Source: Gammaproteobacteria bacterium
GTDB lineage: Bacteria; Pseudomonadota; Gammaproteobacteria; Xanthomonadales; Wenzhouxiangellaceae
Length of the DNA stretch: 27,556 nt
Assembly (NCBI GenBank): GCA_003561495.1
Contig: PWWM01000112.1
Coordinates: 1-27,556, forward strand
Direction: 5' to 3'
Shown: in pieces, positions 1 through 7,787 of the stretch
Position numbering within the stretch: position 1 is the first letter of the stretch
How the letters are laid out: every line of letters starts with the position of its first letter
The notes under the pieces: model-generated
Database searches by the model: none
What the model saw: the letters and a program-made list of their open reading frames with translations, nothing else
Told to the model about the DNA's origin: nothing
Translations under genes and position numbers: made by a program

Positions 1-1
1 T

Positions 2-535
2 CCGGAAACCTCATGGAGTTCCGAATTGGGCGTACAGTGGCAACCCCACACTCGACAGCGACTGACCCTGGCGGCTTTCGAGAACCGGATCGACGATCTG
101 ATTGATTTCTCCGGAACCGATTTTCAGGCCATCAACATCCGCGAAGCCCGCATTCGCGGCGCTGAACTGACCTGGCACTACACGGACAGCAACTGGCGTA
201 GCCGCGCCCAGTTGACCTGGCAGGACAGCACGGATCGCGAAACCGGGCAACGATTGCTGCGCCGGGCGCGAGAAAACGCCAGTGTCAGCCTGGACCGACG
301 GTTCGGCGCAAGCTGGATTGGCGGCGAGATCGTCCATGTCGGTGACCGCGTCGATGTCGGCCAGCAACCCCTGCCCTCGCATACCCTGATCAATCTCCGC
401 GCCGGCTACGCGCTACCGGCCGGGTTTCGACTGGAGGGCCGGGTGGAAAACCTGACTGACCGCGATTATGAGCAGGTTTTCGGGTTCAATACCCATCGGC
501 GTTCGTTGTTTGTCGCGGTGAGCTGGGAAAGTTAG
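2..535 (+). CDS. btuB: TonB-dependent outer-membrane receptor, BtuB-like, C-terminal part (5' end outside window)
   Basis: The frame is open from the window edge to a TAG at 533-535 and gives about 177 residues, the C-terminal third of a TonB-dependent beta-barrel. The visible start reads PETSWSSELG, the motif found before the last barrel strands of BtuB-like receptors (usual form KPExSxxxELG). Near the end VENLTDRDYEQVFGF matches the BtuB pattern NLxDxDYExVxGY. Such receptors take cobalamin or ferric siderophores across the outer membrane using TonB energy. A FecCD/BtuC-type permease and ATPase follow at 3471-5215 on the same strand, which favours a shared substrate. The protein ends in SWES instead of the usual terminal aromatic residue. 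Plug domain and TonB box are outside the window, so vitamin B12 as substrate is inferred. It ends 3 nt before the converging gene. Confidence 0.8.
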   Translation, partial: PETSWSSELGVQWQPHTRQRLTLAAFENRIDDLIDFSGTDFQAINIREARIRGAELTWHYTDSNWRSRAQLTWQDSTDRETGQRLLRRARENASVSLDRRFGASWIGGEIVHVGDRVDVGQQPLPSHTLINLRAGYALPAGFRLEGRVENLTDRDYEQVFGFNTHRRSLFVAVSWES

Positions 536-538
536 CGG

Positions 539-904
539 TCAGCGCGCCAGTTGCACCACCGGGGCGAACATGACGAACAAGAAGAAAATCGCCAGCGCCA
601 CCGAGGCCATTACCCGGACCGGATGGCGCTTGAACGCGCTCCAGATGGTGTCGGCCCGGCCCTCGCGCCGGGCCTGTTCGTGATCACGGCGGGCGCGCTC
701 AGCGCGCTCGGCCTGATAATCATCAAGCAAGGCACGGGCGTGCGGATAGTCGTCGCGATGCCGAAGCCAGATGCCGCCGGCGGTAATGCCCAGCGGACCC
801 GGTGGCGTCCGGTAGGTTTCGATGTCATTGGCATCCATCAGCTCGGCCACTTCACTGGCCTCGTCTTCCGGTACCATGCGCAGATTGAGCAACAGGCGGG
901 GCAT
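539..904 (-). CDS. DUF6164-like small membrane-anchored protein
   Basis: This 121-residue protein starts MPRLLLNLR at an ATG on 904. That start is supported by GAGGAAA upstream, which overlaps the TGA of the preceding gene and suggests translational coupling. Residues 1-50 hold a small alpha/beta domain with the features LLLNLRxVPEDEA and GGIWL. I associate these with the DUF6164/DUF2007-like group of uncharacterised proteins. A charged helical stretch rich in Arg and Glu follows, then one C-terminal transmembrane helix (about residues 95-118, VMASVALAIFFLFVMF). No enzymatic motif is visible and the function is unknown. It is the last gene of the minus-strand run rppH, M28 peptidase, acetyltransferase-like gene. 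An upstream-extended frame to 1075 exists but overlaps the neighbour heavily and is not favoured. Confidence 0.8.
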   Translation of the reverse strand: MPRLLLNLRMVPEDEASEVAELMDANDIETYRTPPGPLGITAGGIWLRHRDDYPHARALLDDYQAERAERARRDHEQARREGRADTIWSAFKRHPVRVMASVALAIFFLFVMFAPVVQLAR

Positions 905-915
905 GCAAGGTTTCC

Positions 916-1434
916 TCAGGGTCCCTTCAACGCGGCATCGCGGAACCAGTGGACCCGGCATTCCAGACCGCGTGGACTCTTGCCGATGTAGACAAAGTCG
1001 ATGCCGGGCCAGACCGGCATGCGTCCCTTTTCGAAAAAGCGCTGATTTTCCAGCTCCAGCAACACACCGATGCACGGCCAGTCATGCTTGCGGGCATCTT
1101 CCTCGAGCAATCGCACGGCCTTTTTCAACAGCCGGTAAACGACCAGTGTCTTGCGATAACCGGGCGCCACGAAGCTGCGGTAAAAGTACACCGGCTGACC
1201 CAGTTGCGGCGGATTCTGGGGAAGCGCCGTGCAGACCGCGGCGACCTGGTCGTCAGCATCGCGGGCGAACAGGACCACTTGACTCACTCGTTGCCGGGCA
1301 GACGATTCATCCGGCAAGGCCTTTTCGCGCACCCAGAAATCGACAATGTCATCACTGTCGGCAGCATTCAGCTCGCCCCAACCACGGCAATACCGAAACG
1401 TCGGCGCATGGCCGGTTTCGACGGGCTTGGTCAT
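916..1434 (-). CDS. Conserved protein resembling a GNAT acetyltransferase
   Basis: The 172-residue product has an ATG on 1434, with GAGGG 5 nt upstream that runs into the stop of the M28 gene, so the pair is probably translationally coupled. The central part (about residues 80-115) reads YFYRSFVAPGYRKTLVVYRLLKKAV. This resembles the strand-helix acyl-CoA-binding core of GNAT enzymes (VxPxYRxxxxxxxLL), but the classic Q/RxxGxG/A loop is not clear. Further on, ELENQRFFEKG resembles the late GNAT segment in which N and F contact the cofactor. An N-acetyltransferase fold is therefore a reasonable but unproven call, and no substrate can be named. It sits between the peptidase and the DUF6164-like gene and is probably cotranscribed with both. 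Confidence 0.75.
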   Translation of the reverse strand: MTKPVETGHAPTFRYCRGWGELNAADSDDIVDFWVREKALPDESSARQRVSQVVLFARDADDQVAAVCTALPQNPPQLGQPVYFYRSFVAPGYRKTLVVYRLLKKAVRLLEEDARKHDWPCIGVLLELENQRFFEKGRMPVWPGIDFVYIGKSPRGLECRVHWFRDAALKGP

Positions 1435-1441
1435 GATGCCC

Positions 1442-2845
1442 TCACTGCCCGTTATCGATCAGCCCCGGGCCGGAACCGAAATCTATCGATGACTGGGCGG
1501 CCAGCCAGGCCAGTACCGCGTAGGCCGCCGCATTCTGGGCCAGATCCTCGGGGTCGATCTTGTCCAGGGTGTCGTTTTCAGTGTGATGGTAATCAAAGTA
1601 GTTGGTGCCATCCTGACGCAGATCGACCACCGCCAGTCCGTAAGGCAGGGACGGAATGAAATCCGGCCCACCAAAAGCCTGGCGCCCACCCAGCTCGATG
1701 CCCAACGGCGCCAGTTCGGCCTGGATCGCCTCGATGACCGGCCAGGCCTCGTCGGAGACCCGTGCGCCAATCTCGTAGATCTGACCGGCGCCGAAATCGG
1801 ACTCGGCCCCAAGCTGGTAATTCCCGAAGTTGTCACGATGTTTCTCCGCCCAGTGACGGCCACCCCACAAGCCCACCTCCTCGGCGGCGAAGTAGATCAC
1901 GTGAATGGATCGGTCGGGCCGCTCATCACGCTCCAGGATCAGGCGAGCGGCCTCGGTGATGATGGCAATTCCCGCGCCATCATCGAGCGCGCCCGTTCCG
2001 ACATCCCAGGAATCGAGGTGGGCGCCAAGAGCAACGATTTTTTCCGGGTATTTCGCGCCGGTAATCTCGGCAATCACGTTATGGCTGGTATAGGCCTCGG
2101 TTTTCTGGGCTGCGATCTCCATGTGCAGCCGGACCGGCTCGCCCAGCTCAAGCAATCTTTCCAGCTGGTCAGCATCAGGGTTGGAAATGGCCGCCGCCGG
2201 CAAGCGTCGCTGGCCGACATCGAATCGCATGCCGCCGGTATGGGCGAATCGGTTGGTCGATGTACCGATGGAGCGAATGATCACGCCGACCGCACCCATT
2301 TCAGCCGCCACGATGGCGCCGCGTGAACGTGCCTGCACGGCTGGACCGTAGCCGGAACCATCGCGTGCGCGCTCCATGCGGTTGGAAATGAACACGATTC
2401 GGTCAGCCACCTCATCGGGGCTGGCTGCTTCCAGGGATGCAAGATCGGCAAATTGCACCACCTCGGCCTCGATTCCGCCTTCGGGGGTCGGTGGTGAGTA
2501 GCCAATGGCCAGGGCTTCGAAGCGCTGCTCCACCGGCGCGGTGACGCCCACCCGTTCGAACCCCCGTTCCCAGGTCGGAAAGGTCACCGGCTCCTTCCAG
2601 ACCCGGTCAAAGCCGATGTCGGTCAGCGTCTCCACCGCCCAGGCCACGGCCTTCGCATCGGCCTCGGTGCCGGCCATGCGTGGCCCGATTCGGGTAGTGA
2701 GATCTGCAACGATTTCAAAGCCGCCATCACGTTGCAACGCGGCTTCACGCAGCTCACGGGCGGTATCGAGATCGGCCTCGGTAAACCATTCGGCAGCAGC
2801 CGGCCAGGCCAGTAGCAGACTCAGCAAAACCAGGGTCGTTTTCAT
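1442..2845 (-). CDS. Exported M28-family zinc metallopeptidase (PGCP/carboxypeptidase Q-like)
   Basis: The ATG at 2845 gives 467 residues beginning with a clear signal peptide (MKTTLVLLSLLLAWPAAA, then EWF). An upstream TTG at 2866 would add seven residues and spoil the signal peptide, so it is not used. A PA-like insert (about residues 110-250) precedes the catalytic part. Zinc and catalytic residues are recognisable: HLDSWD near residue 275, GALDDGAG, the EE pair in YFAAEEVGLWGG, the Asp of SDFGAG, and the late His in DYHHTENDTLD. HLDSWDVGTGALDDGAG is characteristic of the M28 PGCP subgroup, which removes residues from small peptides. The protein should act in the periplasm or outside the cell. 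It lies 41 nt after rppH and just before the acetyltransferase-like gene, so the run is probably an operon. All expected metal ligands appear present. Confidence 0.92.
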   Translation of the reverse strand: MKTTLVLLSLLLAWPAAAEWFTEADLDTARELREAALQRDGGFEIVADLTTRIGPRMAGTEADAKAVAWAVETLTDIGFDRVWKEPVTFPTWERGFERVGVTAPVEQRFEALAIGYSPPTPEGGIEAEVVQFADLASLEAASPDEVADRIVFISNRMERARDGSGYGPAVQARSRGAIVAAEMGAVGVIIRSIGTSTNRFAHTGGMRFDVGQRRLPAAAISNPDADQLERLLELGEPVRLHMEIAAQKTEAYTSHNVIAEITGAKYPEKIVALGAHLDSWDVGTGALDDGAGIAIITEAARLILERDERPDRSIHVIYFAAEEVGLWGGRHWAEKHRDNFGNYQLGAESDFGAGQIYEIGARVSDEAWPVIEAIQAELAPLGIELGGRQAFGGPDFIPSLPYGLAVVDLRQDGTNYFDYHHTENDTLDKIDPEDLAQNAAAYAVLAWLAAQSSIDFGSGPGLIDNGQ

Positions 2846-2886
2846 TGATTCAGGTATCCATGGCAAAAATAGAAAGGCAATCGGGA

Positions 2887-3381
2887 TCAGTCCGATCCCA
2901 CCTGGTCCGGCGACGGCAGCATGGGTTCGAGGTGTTTCAGGGCGCGCACGTACACCCGTCGCTTGAAAGGAATCACATGCTTGACCGGGTACCAGAAATC
3001 GACCCAGCGATAACTGTCGAATTCGGGACTTTCGACCCGGTCCAGGCGAAAAACACTGTCATCAGCCAGAAAATGGAGCAGGAACCAGACCTGCTTCTGG
3101 CCCACACACATCGGCTTCTGGTGGCGACGCCGGAAGCGGCGCGGCAAGCGGTACCGCAACCAACCCGGGGTGGACCCCAGAACCCGAACATGATGAGGTT
3201 CGAGTCCGGTCTCCTCGGTCAGTTCCCGGTACATCGCCTCCAGCGGCGTTTCATCAGTGTTCATGCCGCCCTGGGGAAACTGCCAGCCATCCTGGCCAGC
3301 GCGGCGTGCCCAGAAGACACGACCGTCATGCCTGGCCAGCACGATTCCGACATTGGGGCGGAAACCGTCCGGGTCTATCAT
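2887..3381 (-). CDS. rppH: RNA 5'-pyrophosphohydrolase RppH (Nudix)
   Basis: RppH removes pyrophosphate from 5'-triphosphorylated mRNA, which opens the transcript to RNase E. The 164-residue protein starts MIDPDGFRPNVGIV, almost the canonical RppH N-terminus. It has a complete Nudix box GGMNTDETPLEAMYREL followed by TEETGL (about residues 38-60), matching Gx5Ex7REUxEExGU. Downstream hallmarks are WLRYRLP, GQKQVWFLL, PEFDSYRWVDFWYPV and VIPFKR, all as in gammaproteobacterial RppH. Its length is close to the usual 160-175. It is the first gene of the minus-strand run continuing into the M28 peptidase, and it diverges from the permease gene at 3471. In enterobacteria the neighbour is usually ptsP, which is not seen here. 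Confidence 0.97.
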   Translation of the reverse strand: MIDPDGFRPNVGIVLARHDGRVFWARRAGQDGWQFPQGGMNTDETPLEAMYRELTEETGLEPHHVRVLGSTPGWLRYRLPRRFRRRHQKPMCVGQKQVWFLLHFLADDSVFRLDRVESPEFDSYRWVDFWYPVKHVIPFKRRVYVRALKHLEPMLPSPDQVGSD

Positions 3382-3470
3382 GCGCCTTGTTCAGGCAGCG
3401 GCTATGATAGCTTGCCTGGAAAATATCAACTGCCTTCCATGTTAATCAATTCCTGCAATTCTTGCCAGAC

Positions 3471-4436
3471 ATGCGACGGGTTCAGCGCCAGTTTCTGATC
3501 TGGATCGGCTTGCTGCTGGCGATTCCGGCCAGTCTGCTACTGGCCACGAGCTGGGGCAGCGGCGGCTGGTTGTGGCCATGGGAAGCCGATGGCGCCATGC
3601 AGCGGATCATCGCCGAATTGCGCTGGCCGCGAGCCATCGCGGCCATGATCACCGGCAGCCTGCTGGCCGTGGCCGGATGCCTGATGCAGGTCCTGCTGCG
3701 TAACCCCTTGGCTGACCCCTATGTGCTGGGACTCTCCGGTGGGGCGGCGGCCTTTGCCCTGGCGGGCATGATGCTGGGACTGGCCTGGGTGCCCGTGCCC
3801 GTACTGGCCTTTCTGGGCGCCTTGCTGACCATGGTCGTGGTGTTTGTCCTGGCCCGCGGCAAGGGTCCGTGGAGCACCACCCGGGTCCTGTTGACCGGCG
3901 TGGTGGTGGCGGCCGGCTGGGGTGCACTGATCTCACTGATGCTGGCCACCGGCCCCGATGCCAGCCTGCGCAGCATGCTGTACTGGTTGATGGGCGATTT
4001 GAGCTATGCCCGCCTTTCTGCCTGGTGGCTGGCGCCACTGACCATTGGCCTGGGATTGTTGTGGTTACGCTCACGCAGCCTGAACGTCATGGCCGGTGGT
4101 CAGTTGCAGGCCGCGCTTCTGGGCGAGAACACCCGCAGCCGTTTCTGGGAAATCTATCTGATCGCCTCGGTGCTGACCGGACTGGCAGTGTCAATTGCCG
4201 GAGCCATCGGCTTTGTCGGATTGATCGTGCCCCACCTGATGCGCTTGATCGTGGGCGCCGATCACCGTCGGCTGCTGCCGGCTGCGGCCATTTTCGGCGG
4301 CGTGTTTCTGGTCGTCGCCGATACCTTTGCCCGCACCCTGTTGAGCCCACGCCAACTGCCGGTCGGCGTGCTGACCGCCCTGATCGGTGTGCCGCTGTTT
4401 CTGTTGCTGCTGCACCGCGCCGTCAGGATTCGCTGA
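3471..4436 (+). CDS. btuC: FecCD/BtuC-family ABC transporter permease
   Basis: This is an inner-membrane permease of the iron-siderophore/cobalamin class, about 321 residues and very hydrophobic, with some nine or ten transmembrane segments. Family marks are RWPRAIAAMITGSLLAVAGCLMQ near residues 45-70, NPLADPYVLGLSGGAA directly after it, and the late cytoplasmic coupling region GFVGLIVPHLMRLIVGADHR. All three are diagnostic for FecCD permeases. The ATG at 3471 is used; a TTG at 3462 would add three residues, and neither has a good ribosome site. The ATPase gene starts inside its stop codon (TGATG), so the two are coupled. No periplasmic binding protein is next to it. The BtuB-like receptor 2.9 kb upstream suggests cobalamin as substrate, but a siderophore is equally compatible with the sequence. 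Confidence 0.9.
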   Translation: MRRVQRQFLIWIGLLLAIPASLLLATSWGSGGWLWPWEADGAMQRIIAELRWPRAIAAMITGSLLAVAGCLMQVLLRNPLADPYVLGLSGGAAAFALAGMMLGLAWVPVPVLAFLGALLTMVVVFVLARGKGPWSTTRVLLTGVVVAAGWGALISLMLATGPDASLRSMLYWLMGDLSYARLSAWWLAPLTIGLGLLWLRSRSLNVMAGGQLQAALLGENTRSRFWEIYLIASVLTGLAVSIAGAIGFVGLIVPHLMRLIVGADHRRLLPAAAIFGGVFLVVADTFARTLLSPRQLPVGVLTALIGVPLFLLLLHRAVRIR

Positions 4437-5215
4437 TGGTCGGCCCGATTCTTTCAATCCGCGATCTCGATGTGCAGATCGGTTCGGTCGTGGTCGCCGA
4501 CAAGCTCGATCTGGACGTCGAATCAGGTCAGTTCTGGGGATTGCTGGGACCCAACGGCGTGGGCAAGACCACCTTGCTGAAAACCCTGGCCGGCGTGCAT
4601 CCGGCCGAACGCGGCCAGATCCGACTGGACGGCCAACTCATGGACGGCTTGTCACGCAGACACATTGCCCGGCGACTGGGCATGCTGTCACAGCATACCG
4701 ATTACGCCTTTGACGCCACTTGCGAACAAACGGCGCTGGTCGGTCGTCACCCCCACCTGAAAGCCTGGTCACGCGAGACCCGGGCTGATCGCGCCCTGGC
4801 CCGCCAGGCGCTGGCTGACCTGGGGCTGTCGGACCTGGCCGAGCGCAGTTGCATGAGCCTGTCCGGAGGCGAATCCCGTCGCCTGGCCCTGGCCACGGTA
4901 CTGGTCCAGGATCCGGCCCTGTTGCTGCTAGATGAGCCCACCAATCATCTCGATCCGGCCAACCAGGTCACCATTCTCGATGTGCTCGTCCGCCGCGTCA
5001 GAAACCAGTCCCGGGCCGCCATCGCAGCCCTGCATGAGGTCAACCTGGCCACCTGCTATTGCACCCATGTGGTGATGCTGATGGGCAAAGGTCAGTGGTT
5101 GGCCGGCCCGACTTCGGAACTTCTGAACACCGAGAACCTCAGCCGTCTATACGGCTGCCGAATCCGCCTGGTCGATGACGGCCAGCAACGCGTGTTCGCG
5201 GTGGCGGGACAGTAG
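4436..5215 (+). CDS. btuD: ABC transporter ATPase, BtuD/FecE type
   Basis: The ATG at 4436 overlaps the permease stop (TGATG) and gives 259 residues. It has Walker A GPNGVGKTT (about residues 38-46), Q-loop in GMLSQH, signature LSGGESRR, Walker B LLLLDEPTNHLD and the switch His in ALHEVNLA. This is a complete nucleotide-binding domain of the cobalamin/iron-chelate importer class. The open frame extends upstream to 3869, but that part is out-of-frame permease sequence and is not coding. Six nucleotides after the stop begins an array of 7-bp repeats, so the transcript end is unusual. Function follows from pairing with the FecCD permease; B12 versus siderophore cannot be decided from the ATPase. 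Confidence 0.92.
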   Translation: MVGPILSIRDLDVQIGSVVVADKLDLDVESGQFWGLLGPNGVGKTTLLKTLAGVHPAERGQIRLDGQLMDGLSRRHIARRLGMLSQHTDYAFDATCEQTALVGRHPHLKAWSRETRADRALARQALADLGLSDLAERSCMSLSGGESRRLALATVLVQDPALLLLDEPTNHLDPANQVTILDVLVRRVRNQSRAAIAALHEVNLATCYCTHVVMLMGKGQWLAGPTSELLNTENLSRLYGCRIRLVDDGQQRVFAVAGQ

Positions 5216-5221
5216 TGGAGC

Positions 5222-5288
5222 GGTGAAAGGTGAAAGGTGAAAGGGCCAAAAGGCTAAAGGGCCAAAGGGCAAAGGGTGAGCGGTGAAA
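5222..5288. repeat. Heptamer array A: GGTGAAA x3 then GGGCCAAA-like units
   Basis: Starting six nt after the ATPase stop there are three exact GGTGAAA units (5222-5242). Degenerate 7-8 bp units follow: GGGCCAAA, AGGCTAAA, GGGCCAAA, GGGCAAA, GGG (5243-5276). A single GCGGTGAAA recurs at 5280-5288. All units share the AAAGG(G) core. The purine-rich strand is complementary in register to array C at 5339-5373, so the interval can fold as a long imperfect hairpin. The same opening core recurs after another gene at 16151. Confidence 0.95.
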
Positions 5289-5303
5289 TGCCTTGAGCTT
5301 TTT

Positions 5304-5338
5304 CCGTCTTCCGTCTTCCGTCTTCCGTCTCCCGTCTT
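5304..5338. repeat. Heptamer array B: CCGTCTT x5 (one unit CCGTCTC)
   Basis: Five adjacent 7-bp units read directly from the sequence: CCGTCTT at 5304, 5311 and 5318, CCGTCTC at 5325, and CCGTCTT at 5332. The array lies between the purine-rich array A and the pyrimidine array C and would form the loop if A and C pair. It has the same unit length as the flanking arrays but a different sequence. Confidence 0.95.
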
Positions 5339-5373
5339 CCCTTTCCCCTTTCCCCTTTGCCCTTTACCCTTTT
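5339..5373. repeat. Heptamer array C: CCCTTTN x5
   Basis: Five in-phase heptamers, CCCTTTC, CCCTTTC, CCCTTTG, CCCTTTA and CCCTTTT, directly abut array B. Their reverse complement (NAAAGGG) matches the units at 5243-5276, giving an inverted-repeat arm of about 30 nt. The array ends 32 nt before the ATG of the ATP-grasp gene, so it lies in that gene's probable promoter or leader region. A change in unit number would alter spacing there by multiples of 7 bp. Confidence 0.95.
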
Positions 5374-5404
5374 GCCAACACATTTTCCTGTAGTCTTAAG
5401 AATC

Positions 5405-6847
5405 ATGGACTTGAACAACTACTCCAGCAACGACTTCCATGACGAGCTGATCGGGCCCGGTGGGCGGCCGCGGGCGGCGGCTCGGGCCATCTGGAAGTAC
5501 CTCAAGAGCCTGGACGCCGATGAAATTTCCGAGCGCAAGGCGGCTTGCGAACTGGCTGCCATGGTGGCCGGCATCACTTTCCGCGTCTATTTCGAAGACA
5601 CGGGTATTGATCGGGCCATGCCCTTCGATCTGATTCCGCGGGTCATCTCGGCCAGTGAATGGCAAGAGGTTGAACGCGGGCTGAAACAACGGGTCCAGGC
5701 GCTGAACCTGTTCATCGATGATCTCTACAACGACCAGCGCATCATCGCCGATGGCGTATTTCCGGCCGAGATGCTGGAGGGCTCGGAGAACTTCCGCGAA
5801 CAATGCCGCGGGTTTTCACCCCCGCTGGGCATCTGGGCGCATATCTGCGGCTCGGACATCGTGCGCGATGGTGACGGCACCCTGTACGTACTCGAGGACA
5901 ATCTGCGCATTCCTTCCGGTGTGTCCTACATGCTTGAAAATCGCCAGGTCATGAAACGGGTCTTTCCAGAGTTGTTCGAGGATTCCGGCATTCAGCCGAT
6001 CGATGAATACCCGTCGCAACTCTACGATACCCTGGCCTCGCTGTCGCCGCGACCGGCCGATTACCCGACCGTGGTGGTGCTGACGCCGGGCATGTACAAC
6101 TCGGCCTACTTCGAACACGCCTACCTGGCCCAGCAGATGGGGGTGGAGCTGATCGAGGGCCGCGATCTGGTCGTCAACGAAAACGATGAAGTCATGATGC
6201 GCACCATCGCCGGCCTGGAACCGGTCGATGTGATCTACCGGCGCATTGACGATGCCTTCATCGATCCGGAGGTCTTTCGTCCCGACTCAATGCTTGGCGT
6301 GCCAGGGCTGATGCGCGCCTGGCGGGCTGGAAAAGTGGCTCTGGCCAACGCGCCGGGGGCCGGGGTGGCCGACGACAAGGTGGTCTATGCCTGGGTCCCG
6401 GAAATCATCCGATACTACCTGGACGAAGACCCGCTGATCGCCAACGTCCCGACCTGGAAATGCTCCGAGCCGGAAGACCTCAAGTATGTGCTGGCGAATA
6501 TCGGTGAACTGGTCATCAAGCCGGCCAATGAATCGGGCGGTTACGGCATGCTGATCGGCCCGCGTTCAACCAAGAAGGAGCAGCGTGAGTTTGCCCGCCT
6601 GATCAAGGCCGACCCGCGCAATTATATCGCCCAGCCGACCCTGGCGCTTTCGACCTGTCCAACCTTCATCCAGGGCCGGGTTTCACCCCGCCATATCGAC
6701 CTGCGGCCCTTCGTGCTGTCGGGGCAGGAAACCTATGTCACCAATGGCGGCCTGACCCGGGTGGCGATGAAAGCCGGCTCGCTGGTGGTCAATTCCTCCC
6801 AGGGCGGCGGCAGCAAGGACACCTGGATCGTCGAGACGGGGAACTGA
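5405..6847 (+). CDS. Circularly permuted ATP-grasp type 2 protein (DUF404/DUF407)
   Basis: The ATG at 5405 begins MDLNNYSSNDFHDEL and gives 480 residues, a normal length for this family. Characteristic blocks are the early FEDTGIDRAMPFD and the central NLRIPSGVSYMLENRQVMKRVFPELF. They continue with TPGMYNSAYFEHAYLAQQMG, GAGVADDKVVYAW, LVIKPANESGGYGM, the late HIDLRPFVLSG, and NSSQGGGSKDTW. These are the nucleotide- and metal-binding blocks of permuted ATP-grasp ligases, predicted to form amide bonds on a peptide or amino-acid substrate that is still unknown. The next gene starts 3 nt after the stop and encodes the usual alpha-E partner. Upstream the frame runs 16 codons into the repeats, so the ATG is preferred. 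The leader contains the heptamer array, which is unusual. Confidence 0.93.
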   Translation: MDLNNYSSNDFHDELIGPGGRPRAAARAIWKYLKSLDADEISERKAACELAAMVAGITFRVYFEDTGIDRAMPFDLIPRVISASEWQEVERGLKQRVQALNLFIDDLYNDQRIIADGVFPAEMLEGSENFREQCRGFSPPLGIWAHICGSDIVRDGDGTLYVLEDNLRIPSGVSYMLENRQVMKRVFPELFEDSGIQPIDEYPSQLYDTLASLSPRPADYPTVVVLTPGMYNSAYFEHAYLAQQMGVELIEGRDLVVNENDEVMMRTIAGLEPVDVIYRRIDDAFIDPEVFRPDSMLGVPGLMRAWRAGKVALANAPGAGVADDKVVYAWVPEIIRYYLDEDPLIANVPTWKCSEPEDLKYVLANIGELVIKPANESGGYGMLIGPRSTKKEQREFARLIKADPRNYIAQPTLALSTCPTFIQGRVSPRHIDLRPFVLSGQETYVTNGGLTRVAMKAGSLVVNSSQGGGSKDTWIVETGN

Positions 6848-6850
6848 ACC

Positions 6851-7780
6851 ATGCTCTCGAGACTGGCTGAAAACCTCTACTGGCACGGACGCTACCTGGA
6901 ACGCGCCGAGGATCTGGCGCGACTGGTCAATGTCAACGCCAACCTCAACATGGACCTGCCGGCCGGCATCAGCGCCGGCTGGGAGCCGCTGGTGCGCATC
7001 ACCGGCAATGCCCAGGCCTTTCAGCAACGCCATGACCAGGCCGGTGAACGCCAGGTGGTCAATTTTCTGCTCGCCGACGAGCATAATCCCGGCTCGCTCA
7101 AGGCCTCGCTGGAGTTCGCCCGGGAAAACCTGCGCTCGGCGCGTGACCTGCTGCCGCGAGAAGTATGGGAGCAGATGAATACGTTATACCTGAAGGGGCA
7201 GGAGACATTGACCGGCAACCTGGCAAAGCGCCGCCGACATGACTTCCTGCATGAGCTGATTCTGGATTGCCAGCAGATTGCCGGCACGCTGCTGGGCTGC
7301 ATGAGCCAGGACCATGCCTACGATTTCATCCTGATTGGGCGCTACCTTGAGCGCGCCGACATGACCACGCGCATTCTCGAGGTCCGCGGCCATGACCTGC
7401 TGCCGAAAGTCGATGATGAATTGACGCCCTACGAATCCATCCAGTGGATGAGCGTCTTGAAGTCACTGACCGCTTACCAGATGTATCGTCGCCACGTGCG
7501 CCTGCGGGTCAGCGGCAACGATGTGCTGCGCTTTTTGCTGCGCAATGAGCAATTCCCGCGCTCGGTCATGTTCTGCCTGCGTGCGCTCGAGGATCTGCTT
7601 GCCGGCCTGCCCGGTGATGATGACCAGGCCTTGCGCCAGATCACTCGCCTGCAGCGGCGTCTCAACGAAGTCCGACTGGCCGGTCTGCGCGGTCAACCCT
7701 TGAGCGAGTTGATGGATCATCTCCAGGCCGAGCTGGCCGAAACCGGCGTGGTCATCCGCCAGACCTGGTTCCTGCGCTGA
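6851..7780 (+). CDS. Alpha-E domain protein (DUF403), partner of the ATP-grasp protein
   Basis: The 309-residue protein opens with MLSRLAENLYWHGRYLERAEDLARL, the standard start of alpha-E proteins. A second copy of the same signature appears at about residues 163-180 as IGRYLERADMTTRIL. The fold is all-helical and probably a tandem duplication of an ERAE/ERAD-type helix. The family has no known enzymatic activity but is almost always next to the permuted ATP-grasp protein, or fused to it, so the two probably work as a complex. It starts 3 nt after its partner's stop and ends 7 nt before the metallopeptidase gene, which supports one transcript. Nothing in it looks truncated. Confidence 0.93.
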   Translation: MLSRLAENLYWHGRYLERAEDLARLVNVNANLNMDLPAGISAGWEPLVRITGNAQAFQQRHDQAGERQVVNFLLADEHNPGSLKASLEFARENLRSARDLLPREVWEQMNTLYLKGQETLTGNLAKRRRHDFLHELILDCQQIAGTLLGCMSQDHAYDFILIGRYLERADMTTRILEVRGHDLLPKVDDELTPYESIQWMSVLKSLTAYQMYRRHVRLRVSGNDVLRFLLRNEQFPRSVMFCLRALEDLLAGLPGDDDQALRQITRLQRRLNEVRLAGLRGQPLSELMDHLQAELAETGVVIRQTWFLR

Positions 7781-7787
7781 GTGCCCC

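Noticed and set aside
3387..3408. TTGTTC / TATGAT promoter between rppH and the permease gene
   Set aside because: The spacer is only 10 nt, too short for a sigma-70 promoter.
3382..3470. Cobalamin riboswitch before the permease gene
   Set aside because: The gap is under 90 nt and I see no B12-box or matching pairing; such riboswitches are about 200 nt.
3869..4435. N-terminal extension of the ABC ATPase
   Set aside because: This is out-of-frame permease sequence; the ATG overlapping the permease stop gives a normal ATPase.
5216..5376. CRISPR-like array
   Set aside because: Units are 7 bp with no spacers and there are no cas genes.
5147..5383. 78-codon minus-strand frame through the heptamer arrays
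   Set aside because: The product is only translated repeat (KGKGQRGKGKGK type) and runs into the ATPase gene.
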